Shown here: in pieces, positions 10,850-21,149 of the stretch
Layout of the letters: every line of letters starts with the position of its first letter
Numbering within the stretch: position 1 is the stretch's first letter
Source: Blastobasis lacticolella
Taxonomy: Eukaryota > Arthropoda > Insecta > Lepidoptera > Blastobasidae
Reading direction: 5' to 3'
DNA: 64,000 nucleotides
Assembly: GCA_905147135.1 (NCBI GenBank)
Contig: LR990043.1
Coordinates: 7,971,057 to 8,035,056 of the forward strand
Program-made: the position numbers and the translations under genes
Notes under the pieces: model-generated
Databases searched by the model: none
What the model was told of the DNA's origin: nothing
What the model saw: the letters and a program-made list of their open reading frames with translations, nothing else

Positions 10850-11096
10850 CAACAATATTTTTCAAGTCTGTCAAATTATTTGTTATGACTTTTATGAATG
10901 ACGTTCTATGACGGATAAAAGACATAGCATTAGTTGCCATACAGAAATTTTTTTTTTTTTAAAGCGATTCGGTCTTAGCGTGGTCCTACTATACTGCTCT
11001 TGCTGACACTAGCATACATCAGCTATACATCTTGATGCGGTTGAACGAACAAATAACTCTGACGGTTACCGTAGTCAATAAAACAGCGCCGTCTAC

Positions 11097-11213
11097 AGTG
11101 CCACAAAAATGTCTGACCGGGTAACAGCATCGCTGTTGTTGGCATTGACATAACATTTCAAAACGGCAACACTTAGTTCCGGTTTTGGCCACCGGATCGA
11201 ATAGGTTTGTCAA
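11097..11213 (+). mobile_element. MITE family N, copy 1
   Basis: Inverted ends AGTGCCACAAAAATGTCTGACC and, from the right, TTGACAAACCTATTCGATCC flank an internal CGCTGTTGTTGGCATTGACAT block. The same arrangement recurs at 42541-42644 (+) and 15784-15897 (-). Confidence 0.6.
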
Positions 11214-11296
11214 CAATCTTGTCTAGCCGCCAGATATAACATTGTTAACGCGTACAAGAATTTGTATGGACAGTGGTAACCATTCCAATAGCTATG

Positions 11297-11319
11297 TTTA
11301 TTTATTTATTTATTTATTA
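11297..11319. repeat. (TTTA)n microsatellite
   Basis: Simple tetranucleotide run. Confidence 0.9.
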
Positions 11320-11460
11320 GTCCTTACAATATTTCGTACATTCTGTCTTACTTATAGTTACCCTGCCAAACTGCATAACAGTTTGTTGGCAATGGTGTTT
11401 CTCTCGTAATACAATCCGGATAACGCTTACAACTGGTTAACAAATTCATCACTTAGTTTT

Positions 11461-12085
11461 ACTTACACAACCAACTTGTAATCCTGTGCATACACAATAA
11501 GTGGAGCCATACAGATAGTTCATTACATACTCATATACTACACCACTATACACCCCGGGACGGGTCCCAAGGTATACAACGGTGCAACACATGATCATGA
11601 ATACCGTGCGACGGTTGCTCATTGGGTGGACCCAACGAGCAACCGGCACACAGCACTGCATAGGTACAAATCTGTGAATGTCTTTAACTCACACAAGCAA
11701 CCCATATGAGCTAGTCTTGAGCATATATAATAATAAATAGAGCCATATAGATAGATCATTACATACCCATATATTACACCACTATACACCCCGGGACGGG
11801 TCCCAAGGTATACAACGGTACAACACACAAGCATGAATACCGTGCGACGGCTGCTCATTGGGTGGGCCCAACGAGCAACCGCCACACAGCACCACGCAGA
11901 TACACCTCTGTACATGTCTTTTACTTACACAACCAACCCACATGAGCTAATCTTGTGCATATACAATAAGTGGAGCCTATAAAATAATAAATGCAGAATG
12001 CATACATAAAAATGGAGCCATACAGATAGTTCATAACATATCCATATATTACACCACTATACACCCCGAGATGGGTCCCAAGAGA
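11461..12085. repeat. Tandem repeat, about 230-bp unit, 2.6 copies
   Basis: Units start with ACTTACACAACCAAC-like sequence at 11461, 11687 and 11923 and share CACTATACACCCCGGGACGGG. The first two units contain a strong hairpin (11613-11644 and 11849-11880). The third carries a small internal duplication around a GGAGCC boundary and is truncated. Minus-strand frames 11449-11661 and 11619-11915 encode near-identical peptides because the DNA is repeated; no known domain. Confidence 0.85.
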
Positions 12086-12620
12086 TGTGTAATACGTCGT
12101 TGGATAGCTATTTTCAAGCTGAACAAAAGTAACTATGGCGCTTGTTCCAAATATTAGTCCGTTCCGGTTTATGCTGTACTATACATATTACAGTAATAAG
12201 TATTTTTTTCTGTTCTACCCACATTTAATAGTCAGAACTAAATCCACGGTGTTTTACCGCCAGTGCAAAGTTACATCGTGCGCATGCATGTAAGACGGCC
12301 AAATCAAAAACAATCAGATGGAGTGCATTGAATTTGATTGAAGATACCAACTAATTATGGCCGTTTTTTTTTTGCAATAAACACTGAAATATTTATTGCA
12401 AATGCTAAAAACATAAGTTTTACAAATAATACATGATGTTTATTATACTTTACATAAAAAAGATACTCCATTGCTGTTTTTGGTTGCTGCTTATCGGAAT
12501 TGCGTACGAATTAGAGGCAGCCTCAGGTTGAGGCACGCACTAAAATATAAATATATAAATTACAAAAAAATTCTACCATAAATATTCAAAAAACTCCAAA
12601 AAAATTCTACCGTAAATATT
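12086..12620. other. Unannotated AT-rich DNA
   Basis: Contains a short AAAAAATTCTACC(A/G)TAAATATT direct repeat near 12566 and 12600. Otherwise nothing. Confidence 0.4.
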
Positions 12621-12628
12621 TAATAATT

Positions 12629-12844
12629 TCACCTGGCAAGTGCGTTTTGACAAATGTCAAAGACACAAATACGTAAGAGTGGGTTACTTAAGCCCGCGGG
12701 GACTATTCTAGCGACAAATCCCGGTTCAGCCGCTAGCGATAAATCTGTTAGAAAAAAGTCGAATTTGATTCTGTACGGCGGTAAGTCAATTGTACACGAA
12801 CAAGAAGAACTACGATCCATGGCCATGAAGTAAGCTTTGGGCAA
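12629..12844 (-). other. Short ORF of unknown nature (71 codons)
   Basis: An intact minus-strand frame beginning MPKAYFMAMDRSSSCSC. It has more ordinary protein-like composition than most chance frames here. I do not recognise it and see no domain, signal peptide or membrane segment. It lies inside the 6.57 kb element, upstream of a repeat tail, so a mobile-element origin is more likely than a host gene. Confidence 0.25.
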
Positions 12845-12883
12845 TTGTTCGTCTATTTTATACTGAACTAGCGGACCCGACAG

Positions 12884-13080
12884 ACGTTGTCCTGTCTACA
12901 CGTCTTTAATTTGAAAATTTCAAACTTTTTTTAATAAGCTAAAACATTCTGACAAAATTGTGAATCTAAACCATTCCCAGATCCCCTTGAACACTCACAA
13001 AAAATTTCATCAAAATCGGTCCAGTCGTTTGAGAGAAGTTCAGTGACATACACACTCACAGAAGAATTATATATATAAAG
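12884..13080 (+). repeat. Common insect repeat tail (CGGTCCAGTCGTTTGA type)
   Basis: Starts CTAGCGGACCCGACAGACG and ends with ATCAAAATCGGTCCAGTCG, a run of ACACACTCACA and ATATATATAAAG. This layout is widespread in insect genomes as the end of a non-autonomous repeat. Assignment to LINE or Helitron type is uncertain. Confidence 0.6.
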
Positions 13081-14367
13081 ATATTACTCGAGGATCGCCA
13101 GCTGATCAGTGACCGTCAATATGGCTTTCGTCATGGTCGCTCAGCTGGTGACCTTCTTGTGTACCTAACACACCGGTGGGCTGAGGCTGTCGAGAGCAAG
13201 GGGGAGGCTCTGGCTGTCGGTCTTGATATAGCCAAGGCATTTGATCGGGTCTGGCACAGGGCACTGCTAACAAAACTCCCGAAGTACGGTATCCCCGAGG
13301 GGCTCTGCAATTGGGTATCCAGCTTTCTGTCTGGACGGAGCATCCAAGTCGTTGTCGACGGATGCTGCTCCGATACCAAGACCATTAATTCTGGAGTACC
13401 CCAAGGTTCAGTGCTATCTCCCACGCTGTTTCTTCTGCATATCAATGATATGCTGAATATTCCCAGTATTCATTGCTATGCAGATGACAGTACTGGAGAT
13501 GCTTGTTATACTGGCCGTGCGAATATCCCTCGTTCCGTGGTGTCGGAAAGCCGAATAAGACTTGTGTCAGAGATTGAACACTCCTTGGAGCAAGTTGCTC
13601 ACTGGGGCAGACTGAACCTAGTGGAATTCAACCCTTCAAAGACACAGGTCTGCGCATTTTCCGCCAAAAAGGATCCCTTTGTCAATGTGCCGAAGTTCCA
13701 AGGGACACCCCTTTCCATCTCAAAAAGTATCGGGATCCTTGGTGTCGACATATCGGATAACGTGCGCTTCCGGAGTCACCTAGAAGGTAAGGCCAAACTG
13801 GCTTCGAAAAAGCTTGGCGCGCTTAACCGGTCCAGGCGATACTTCACCCCAGGGCAGCGCCTGCTGCTGTACAAGGCACAGGTGGGGCCTCATATGGAGT
13901 ATTGTTCCCATCTTTGGGCCGGCGAAACTGCCGACCTGCTTAATCCTTTGGACTCCGTACAGAGACGCGCCGTACGAATTGTCGACGATCCCATACAAAC
14001 AAGCAAGTTAGAACCACTGGCTAACCGAAGGGACTTTGGCTCCCTGTGTGTGTTCTATCGGCTGTACAATGGGGAGTGTTCCGAGGAACTTTTCGATCTG
14101 GTGCCCACAGCACAATTCCGCCATCGCACCACCCGCCGTGGGCTGGGTACTCATCCCCACTACGTAGACCCTCTGTTGGTCACCACGCGAAGGTTCGAAA
14201 GAACGTTTCTCGCTCGTACGATTCGGATGTGGAATGAGCTCCCAGCCACAGTGTTTCCTTTGGACTATGACATGGGATCGTTCAAGAGGTATATTAGAGG
14301 TCTCTTTAGAGGCGGGCAACGCATTGGTGACTCCCCTGGTGTTGCTGATGTCCATAGGCGGCGGTGA
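13081..14367 (+). CDS. Jockey-type ORF2 reverse transcriptase, partial
   Basis: Encodes the C-terminal part of a non-LTR reverse transcriptase, the enzyme that copies element RNA at the target site. The frame is open from the truncation point at 13081, upstream of the GTG at 13159, which is not a real start. RT blocks in order, numbered from that GTG: QYGFRHGRSAGDL just upstream, the first catalytic Asp in GLDIAKAFD (D23), SGVPQGSVLSPTLF (78-91) and the YADD box (107-110). All three active-site aspartates are present. After the RT come about 290 residues of the C-terminal extension with PHMEYCSHLW and RMWNELPATVFP, typical of jockey-clade proteins. The endonuclease and early RT are missing, so the protein cannot act alone. 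The frame is uninterrupted, which suggests recent insertion. Confidence 0.92.
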   Translation: MLLEDRQLISDRQYGFRHGRSAGDLLVYLTHRWAEAVESKGEALAVGLDIAKAFDRVWHRALLTKLPKYGIPEGLCNWVSSFLSGRSIQVVVDGCCSDTKTINSGVPQGSVLSPTLFLLHINDMLNIPSIHCYADDSTGDACYTGRANIPRSVVSESRIRLVSEIEHSLEQVAHWGRLNLVEFNPSKTQVCAFSAKKDPFVNVPKFQGTPLSISKSIGILGVDISDNVRFRSHLEGKAKLASKKLGALNRSRRYFTPGQRLLLYKAQVGPHMEYCSHLWAGETADLLNPLDSVQRRAVRIVDDPIQTSKLEPLANRRDFGSLCVFYRLYNGECSEELFDLVPTAQFRHRTTRRGLGTHPHYVDPLLVTTRRFERTFLARTIRMWNELPATVFPLDYDMGSFKRYIRGLFRGGQRIGDSPGVADVHRRR

Positions 14368-14428
14368 CCACTTTCCATCAGGTGGCCCGCTTGCCTGTTT
14401 GTCTGCTAAGTAACATAAAAAAAAAAGC
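13081..14428 (+). mobile_element. Jockey-type non-LTR retrotransposon, 5'-truncated
   Basis: Begins abruptly inside the reverse transcriptase domain, runs through the C-terminal part of ORF2, a short 3' UTR (GGCGGTGACCACTTTCCATC...GCTTGCC) and a poly(A) at about 14419-14428. Its 3' end is repeated at 47339-47507 with about three differences and in several older fragments. SINE-A copy 4 is inserted right after the poly(A). Confidence 0.93.
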
Positions 14429-15040
14429 GAAATTGAAATCTTAATAAAAAAATCATAATCACCTTGGCGTTAATGTCCCGATTGTGCTTTTGCGCCCGAA
14501 GGCCTGGGATCCGCCTTGACCATGATCCATGTTTTCGCAGATCAGGTAATTACAGTGGAGCTACTGCCATCTGACCTTCGTGACCCTGCTACAAGGGGAC
14601 TCTGACCAGATTGGATCATGGTTACACATTCAGTCGCCTGTATAAATTAAATAAATAAATATTCGTGGACAAATTCACACAGCGCCATCTAGCCCCAAAG
14701 TAAAGCTTGTGTTATGGGTGCTAGATAAGTGATAAACTACTTAAATACTTTTTAAATACATATTTATTATACATAGAACACCCAGACCCGTAACAGAAAT
14801 TAAAATTCATTATTTCAATTTCTGCCCGGCCGGGAATCGAACCCGGGACCTCTTGCGTGGCAGACCGGCATGTTAACCATTGAACCACTCAGGTGTATGT
14901 GCAGGTTTCATCACGATGTTTTCCCTCACCGTAAGAGCATCATTGGTACATGGCCGCAGCGGGATTCGAACCTGGTACCTCTCGCTTATTAGTCAAATAC
15001 CCTAACCGCTCGGCCACTGAGGCTCTCCAGAAATTGAAAT
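14429..15040 (-). mobile_element. SINE-A copy 4, interrupted by SINE-B
   Basis: Flanked by the 11-bp direct repeat GAAATTGAAAT at 14429-14439 and 15030-15040. The left part (14455-14643) is the SINE body, and the right part (14894-15029) is the rest of the body plus the tRNA-like head with an intact inverted B box (GGGATTCGAACC). A SINE-B copy splits it at 14644-14893. Confidence 0.88.
14644..14893 (-). mobile_element. SINE-B, full-length, nested
   Basis: A 250-bp minus-strand element flanked by TGTAT at 14639-14643 and 14894-14898. The head at the right contains, inverted, the B box GGTTCGATTCCCGGCCGGG. The body has GTTACGGGTCTGGGTGT, and the tail has TAGCACCCATAACACAAGCT, GGGGCTAGATGGCGC and an ATTT-rich end. 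This is the best copy of the family in the window. Confidence 0.9.
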
Positions 15041-15783
15041 GTAAATATTATGGCAATACTTGCATACCATAAACCATTTCTTATTATATTACCATCTATT
15101 ACTACTTATCATCTGGCAGGCCGAAAGATTGTCGAAAGAAATGTAATTTGATATCAATGTGTTTTGTACCATTGTGGTGGATAAGATTGAGCGCAATTTT
15201 CTGTGTACTGTAGCGGGTACTTAAACAAAACATCTATATCAGCGTTAGACTCTAGCCACCGAATTTTTGCACTGTAGAATTTGTGCTCTATGTTACGGTA
15301 TCACTAAAAGTTTGTCTAACTCGACAAATAAGTCGGACTGAAATGTTTTGATTCTGATGTAGGAGAGCTGTGCCCCCTCATCCTACCTACCTTAGGGGGC
15401 CTACCTAGGGAGCAAAATTTGCAGTGTGGTGTCCAACAGAGTAAAATAGCATCGCCGTCCACACTAAGAGGTGTCGTAAAAGGCGACTTATTTCAGAGGT
15501 AGGGCTTACTTTTCCAAGCTTCAGGTTTTTACCTACCTTATATATACTCTTGCAAGCTAGCGAGTAGAGGGGAATAAAAAGTAAGCCTAAATTCGTCCTC
15601 AGGTTCTAAATTATCTGCGTAATGCACCAGTCAAATTAGGAGGAAAGATTCGGACTGTTGGTAAAAAGAAACGAGTAATTAACCCGCTATTACGACATGT
15701 GGGAGTATTACCATCCTAAAAATTCAATTCCCCGAATAATGGAGCAGCCACTCTATGTGTGCCGATTGTCATAGAAACGCGGT
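15041..15783. other. Unannotated; fragment of GTGTGGTGTCC repeat at 15424-15450
   Basis: A short GTGTGGTGTCCAACAGAGTA block matches the body of the GAT-tailed repeats. It is followed by CACTAAGAGGTGTCGTAAAA, a motif common in moth repeats. The remainder is unrecognised. Confidence 0.4.
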
Positions 15784-15897
15784 GGCCAAAACTGGAACTG
15801 CGGAAAAATATCGACACTTACTTTTGAAATGTATTTGAACTGACATGTCAATCCTAAAAACAGCGCCGCCGGTACCAGGTCTGATAAGTTTGTGGCA
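15784..15897 (-). mobile_element. MITE family N, minus copy
   Basis: The reverse complement starts CAGTGCCACAAACTTATCAG and ends TTTTGGCCACC, with ATTGACATGTCA inside, in the same order as at 11097-11213. Confidence 0.55.
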
Positions 15898-16070
15898 CTG
15901 CACAGCGCAGGCGCGGCGCCGCGCTCACGCCGGCCTGAGCGCGGCCTGAGCGCGGCGTGAGCGCGGCCTGAGCGCGGCGCGAGCGCGGCGCGATGCTGGC
16001 GCGTTGCCTAGGCAACTATCGCACCGCGCTCGCGCCACGCTCGCGCCGAGCTTTGTTTGTGTCAGGGCCT
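15898..16070. repeat. Right GC-rich terminus with X-box-like palindrome
   Basis: Inverted counterpart of 9505-9699. It contains four or more direct copies of (C)TGAGCGCGGC and GTTGCCTAGGCAAC at 16003-16016. The outer end is AGGCCCTGACAC on the minus strand. Confidence 0.8.
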
Positions 16071-16960
16071 TAATAGCTCTGCCTTTTCAAAAGCCAAAAA
16101 TGACTTGTCTTATTTGCGGTGTGCGCCACAGCATTCTCATATTTGTCATGGTGCAATAGGATGCGACTTCTTGGCCGCTCTCCCCTAACTTTTTTAAAGA
16201 CACTAGGCAAACAAATGGTGGTGTACCACCCAGCATTATATGTTTTTGTTCTTCAAGTGGTAAAACAATATTTTGTTCGCCTACGCTTCTTGCCTGCCTA
16301 AATTTTGTTGATTCGCCTTCGCATACCCATAGGTACAGAAGACGATTTCTTTCTTTCCGAAATGTAACAATATATTTCATCTCCTATTACAATATCATAC
16401 ACAGCATTTGAACGTCCGTGATCGTACGTCGTACGTCGAGATAAGTACATAAATGTAAATAATGGCTCTCCAGACGTTTTGGTTTCTCAACTGTAAGTCT
16501 GAAAGCATTTGAATAATAAATAAATAAATAAATCATACTTATCGTACGTGATCGTAAATGGAAGCTCTCTTTCCGCCAAACACAGGGATACATGGCGTAG
16601 CATCGTGAGGGGCGGTAGCGCAGGACTCGACCGACACATGACCACGACCACTCTGTCAACCAACTTGAGTCTGATTTTGTTCTGAGGTCCATTAGGAATC
16701 CAGCGGCAACAAAGTTCACTAACTTTTAAATGTTGATGTATTCTTTTATGAATTTGGATTGGTGTGAGCACACCAATCCCCATATGTCCTCGAATCTCTT
16801 CATAGGTTTTCTTCAATTAGTTGCCTGATAGTAGCTACATTTTTCTCAGTGATCGAATATCATTATGGAGAGAAACACGGCCACAATCAAATTCTACGTA
16901 CCAACGCCTTACGATGCTTAAATGAGGTGCTCGCTTCCAAAAGCATTTTAAAGACGAGCA
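16071..16960 (-). pseudogene. Mariner transposase, N-terminal and central fragment
   Basis: Minus-strand peptides in three frames line up with a mariner transposase: RRI and GRVSLHNDIR (about 16880), IRQLIEEN, TYEEIRGHMGIG (HTH, about 16810-16775), IHQHLKVSELCCRWIP (about 16740), VIGDEIYCYI with the first catalytic Asp (about 16385), WVCEGE and ARSVG (about 16320), and LLHHD with the second catalytic Asp (about 16148) followed by AHTANKTSHF. Several frameshifts and an inserted ATAAATAAA run near 16520 make it inactive. Its last segment (EKAELL) is continued by IVTHSARSP at 9504 across the 6.57 kb insertion. Confidence 0.82.
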
Positions 16961-17224
16961 GTGCAGTCTTTTGAAGACAGTGAACTTTTAAAATCTTTTC
17001 GCGTTAATTCCATTTCTACTACGGACGACGAACTTCTTAAAAATTGGCTTAAAAAAAGCCAATAATTCAGTTTAAACAAATATATAACATTCGAAATTCA
17101 AACATTTATGAGTGGCCAGGAACGCAGAACTTTCAGTGTGGCTACCTTAGGATAGGAAAATCCTAGAAGCTCTATTAGAACATAAATAAACACAACACAT
17201 ATAATAGGTACACTTGAAAGAAAA

Positions 17225-17495
17225 GTCGAAGTTTTACGTACAGTCTGTTCCCCTCAGACAAAATAAGAAATAATGACAGAATGCTACGCGAACAATATAC
17301 TGACGCACGCAAAACTACGCGTTGTTGTGTGTACGTACACGGTCCCACACGTACACATTGACACCTAAAGTATTGGTTGCTATTGACAATCAAACTATTG
17401 GCTGCTATTGACAACCAAACTACGCCATGACACACTTCTCGAAACTGGTCTCATGTCACTGTTGACAGCGCGCCATCTTTCTTTGTTCCCTAACT
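17225..17495 (-). repeat. Dispersed repeat G, copy 2
   Basis: Inverted relative of 5515-5740. Here the CAATAGTTTGATTGTCAATAG unit occurs about three times in tandem, and the copy retains CTGTCAACAGTGACATGAGAC and TTGTCTGAGG. Unidentified family; it may be a 5' UTR or promoter region of a retroelement. Confidence 0.6.
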
Positions 17496-17499
17496 TATG

Positions 17500-18640
17500 T
17501 CACCAGGCATGGCATATTGGTTGTTTTGTATGCACATCGTAGATTGCTCCAAACATATGCGATACGATAGTAAAAATCAATTCGTAGGCTTCTTCTGTGG
17601 TTCAACGATGCTTGGACTGACTTTATTTACAAATACCTAATTAGTAACCTAGTAACTTTATGTGTCCCATAAATTTATTTTCAAATATAAACCATGTAAT
17701 TTATGTGTGAAATAAGCATACGTTAGATAAGTTTGCTTGATGAGGTTACTTGTACCTTCAACTTGCGATTTTCGTTCACGTGACATCCAATTCGTAAGGA
17801 ACCACCTTGCCCCTGAATTCAAGCTTACAACTTGACCAATAACGTCACGAAAACCTTAATAGAAAGACAGATGCATGTGTAATATGAAGGGTATAAGAAT
17901 TTTTAGTCTGATACGGCAAAAACTGGTAATGGTAATGCTAATTTTAATTATTTTTCTTATATCCTATGCATAGTTTAGACGCACATGTACTATTTCAAAT
18001 AGTCCCGCCATAATAAATTATCTTGCCTTCCTTTCCTATTTACATAATTTGCATAGCATTTATATCCAATCCATATAGCTTTACCATTGAAAATAAAAAA
18101 CATGTAACGAAAAAATTTTTCAGATAATCAATACTTTTTAAGGGTATGTTCCGGGTTTCCTACCACGTACCTGTGTTGACGAGTAAAATGTGTAATAATA
18201 ACCGCGATAGCTTAAAACATTATGTAATTAATACTTTGTCTGTCTATCTCTTCATATCATAATTGAATATGCTATCAGTATTCGCAACTTACAACATAAC
18301 TCCACAATATCTTGACCTTACCCTATTCAGAGATGCCAGTGTAGAAATTTTAATAGATATTGATGGCTTATAATATTATAATTGATCATTGTTAAAGTGC
18401 ACAATCTCATTGAGCCATCTACATTCCATTGTCTCCGCTTTCTTTTTAATTTATTTTAAACAAGCGTCATTACAAGAGATATTGACGATCGTTACGACGA
18501 TAATCCGACACATTCGGAATGCATTACTCACGCCTATCTCTAAATAGATTTCAAGCTAATTAAAATCCCACTCGAATATTCAAGGAAATATTCCAAGCGA
18601 AACCAGTGTTCGGTCTCAGTAATTAAACGTAAGCTTTTAC
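17500..18640. other. Unannotated AT-rich DNA
   Basis: No recognisable repeat, ORF or motif cluster. Confidence 0.5.
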
Positions 18641-19560
18641 TATGGTAATGGCATTCAATTAAAAGGAAATTGCGCTTAGTTACATGTTGATACTAACTTA
18701 CGATCGGTTTGCTACACTGACGAGAATAAATTTGCATATAAATATTGGCCGGCGCGACAGCTCGCCGCGCGATTGCGGAGCCGGTGTCGGCGGCTAATTT
18801 GCGAAACACCCCGTTCGCAAATATAGAATCGTCAAATTCAATTACCAAATTAGATTAGTGTTACCCGGCCAGATAAGAAAGGCGGCAGCGCGGGCCGACC
18901 GGCACGGGCGGCGCGGCGCCCCGCAGCGGCCGCGCTGGCGCTGGATCGATGCCCGCCCCAATCAGCTCCATCAAAACTCGAGCTCATTACTCAAAATCAA
19001 TTAGCGTTATTAGTGCGGCGCGTCTTCGTTAGCCCGTGATGGAGGGTAATTTATTGGCATCTCTTAATTAGGGATAAGTCTAATTGGAGGCTTAGTCGTA
19101 ACGAGGCCCTCGAAATCTGACGTCCCGCCGAATAAATTGGCCGGCGGAGCGGGCGCCGCGAGCGTCGCGGGCGCCGGGGCGCTGCGGGCCGCGTGTGCTC
19201 GGAGGCTCGGGGCTGGCGGCTCACCGCACCATTTATCGCAAATGGGTATTGTTTTTAAAGATGGGCTGAGATGACGGGGTGCGGGTAATCGGCGGGTAAG
19301 CGGTGCGGTCGCGGCCGCGGCCGGCGCTCGCCGCCGCTCAAAGTGGCTGCGGAAAAAACACATGTGGAACAAAAAGAGCGCAGACAACGGCATGATCAAG
19401 TGCACCGCTCGATGTAACGCGATACTTTGTGGCGTGGTATATTCCGATGGACCGACCGAACTGGTCAACGGCTATAATTAGATCGGCCACGGTGACACGC
19501 TGTGCGGGAATCATCCTCGGTGCCCGTTTAGGTATGTATTGAAAGTGACTTTGATGCCTA
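18641..19560. promoter_or_regulatory. GC/AT mosaic, candidate conserved noncoding block
   Basis: CpG-rich runs alternate with TAATTA/ATTAGCG segments such as CTCAAAATCAATTAGCG and ACCATTTATCGCAAATGG. There is no repeat signature. The 134-codon minus frame at 19064-19468 is low-complexity Ala/Pro from GC content. Regulatory function is inference. Confidence 0.35.
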
Positions 19561-20330
19561 TATTAATGGGAAACATAATAAGAAAATTATAGGCATATTT
19601 ACAGATGCCCACGGCATTATTCAAGATATCACGTGTAGCTTCACCTAAACTATCATTAATATGTAGTTGAGCCATTAAGTACCTGACTGAAAAAATTTAT
19701 AACTTTAATGTAAAGACGGGCACGGTCCTCGAAATAAACCTTAATATTATAATAATCTTATCTTACAAAAATAAAAATAAAAGATGACTGATTAGTGTGC
19801 TCTCTGCCCACCCCTACTGGAAAAAGTAGAGACATTCTGTACCACTGATTCAGGATGAGTTGAGATGAAATTAGTTTGCGAGTTTTTGGAAACTACCACG
19901 GTAAGATGATTGAGAAGGGTGGTTGGAAAAATAAGACACAAATGTGGATCACGCTGATGAAGAAGTCGTTCTTAACAAAATGGAATATCAGTTTTTACCG
20001 GGCACTGTTTTGATATTCCACTGATAAATCAGATTTCGGAACTGGACAGAAAGACTGTTTATAAAAAAAACATTTATCACTGCCTATAGAAATTGACGAA
20101 TAAATTATTTTATTGTTCTAAAAGAAATTCCCAAACTTTCAAGAACTTGCCTATAAATAGGTAGGTATAGGTTTAAACAATAGTCATTATGACCATTGAA
20201 AATCCCCAGACTCGAATATCTCCCGAGAGGCCGTATAAGGCAAAAAACTTTCGCGCCATAGAACAATCCGCCATTGAAAGGGGCCATAAAGATCACAGCT
20301 CTAATCCTTACAGGCAGTTTCAAATAAAAG
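19561..20330. other. Unannotated
   Basis: AT-rich, no recognised features. A 72-codon minus frame at 20105-20323 has no domain. Confidence 0.45.
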
Positions 20331-20560
20331 CAGTTGGGCCTGCGCCGCCATACATTAACCCTTAGGACGACGTCGGCGGACTAATGCCTACAATGTGTAT
20401 TATAGCATTTAATATAATAATAACGTAATGAAACGTCTCGCGGCCGGGGGGCGCGGGGCGGGCGGAACCGGTCGCGAGGTCATCGGCTGCGAGCCTTCCG
20501 CGACCAGTGTTGCCTGCTTAGACCCGCGGTGCCCATATTTGTCCATTTTAGACACAAACG
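20331..20560. promoter_or_regulatory. GC/AT mosaic block
   Basis: GC-rich core (GGGGGGCGCGGGGCGGGCGG region) next to ATTTAATATAATAATAACG. Single copy in the window. Confidence 0.3.
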
Positions 20561-21149
20561 AGGTGAACTGGGGCAAACCGTGATAACTTCTTCCTTATTG
20601 AGCTAGCCATTAGTCTTGTGCCGATTTGAGATGACGTTGTGTCTTATTAGGCATGGATTTTAACAATTGTCTTTGTAGGCGCTCGAAATTAAAATGCAAT
20701 TTGTAGGTACATCTTATTTTTTTAATTTAATGAGGTAATGATAAACTATTCCATCCTTATAGATTTGCAATGCTGTACGACGTTGCTACAGTACAACAAC
20801 TTGGTAAGTTTAGGTACTACGATATTTATCCAAATTAAAAAAAAACAGTACACTACAATTTCTCGATATTTTATTTCGTTAAAACTGTAAGTTTCGTTCC
20901 TAAAACTGGATAATTTTGTAGTGTTTTAGGGAAACGGAATGCTACTACGAGTTCCTTTGAATAAAAATTTAATTGTAAAAAGAACATCACAAACAGTTTA
21001 AAATATGGTGGCACCATCTCTGTAATTAATTACTATTTATTAACAAGTAGGGTCGCCAGCTAAACTAATACTTAGTAGATCTGTATTTTTACGAACTCAA
21101 ATCGCATGTAGTGCGTAAACGCCCTAAATGTTATAAGTGTTGCAAAGAG
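20561..21149. other. Unannotated AT-rich DNA
   Basis: Nothing seen. Confidence 0.45.

Larger units (their letters stand above)
9502..16073. mobile_element. 6.57 kb DNA transposon with GC-rich inverted ends, inserted in mariner
   Basis: The ends at 9505-9540 and 16035-16070 are inverted repeats matching at 32 of 36 positions (outer bases AGGCC[T/C]TG, then AAAGCTCGGCGCGAGCG). They are flanked by TAA at 9502-9504 and 16071-16073. The plus-strand flanks are two halves of one minus-strand mariner gene in the right order, so the whole interval behaves as one insertion. A 3-bp TAA/TTA duplication and GGCC-type termini fit PIF/Harbinger. A TTAA target with one later substitution, as in piggyBac-like elements, cannot be excluded. 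No transposase frame was found inside; the interior is filled by other mobile elements. It may be a non-autonomous or hollowed-out copy. Confidence 0.7.

Noticed and set aside
11449..11915. Tandemly duplicated small gene
   Set aside because: Peptide similarity between the two frames is explained by the 230-bp DNA repeat; the repeat period is not a multiple of three and no domain is seen.
14820..14893. tRNA gene on the minus strand
   Set aside because: It is the head of SINE-B, with flanking duplication and SINE tail.
19064..19468. 134-codon minus ORF
   Set aside because: Ala/Pro-rich tail mirrors GC content; no recognisable domain.
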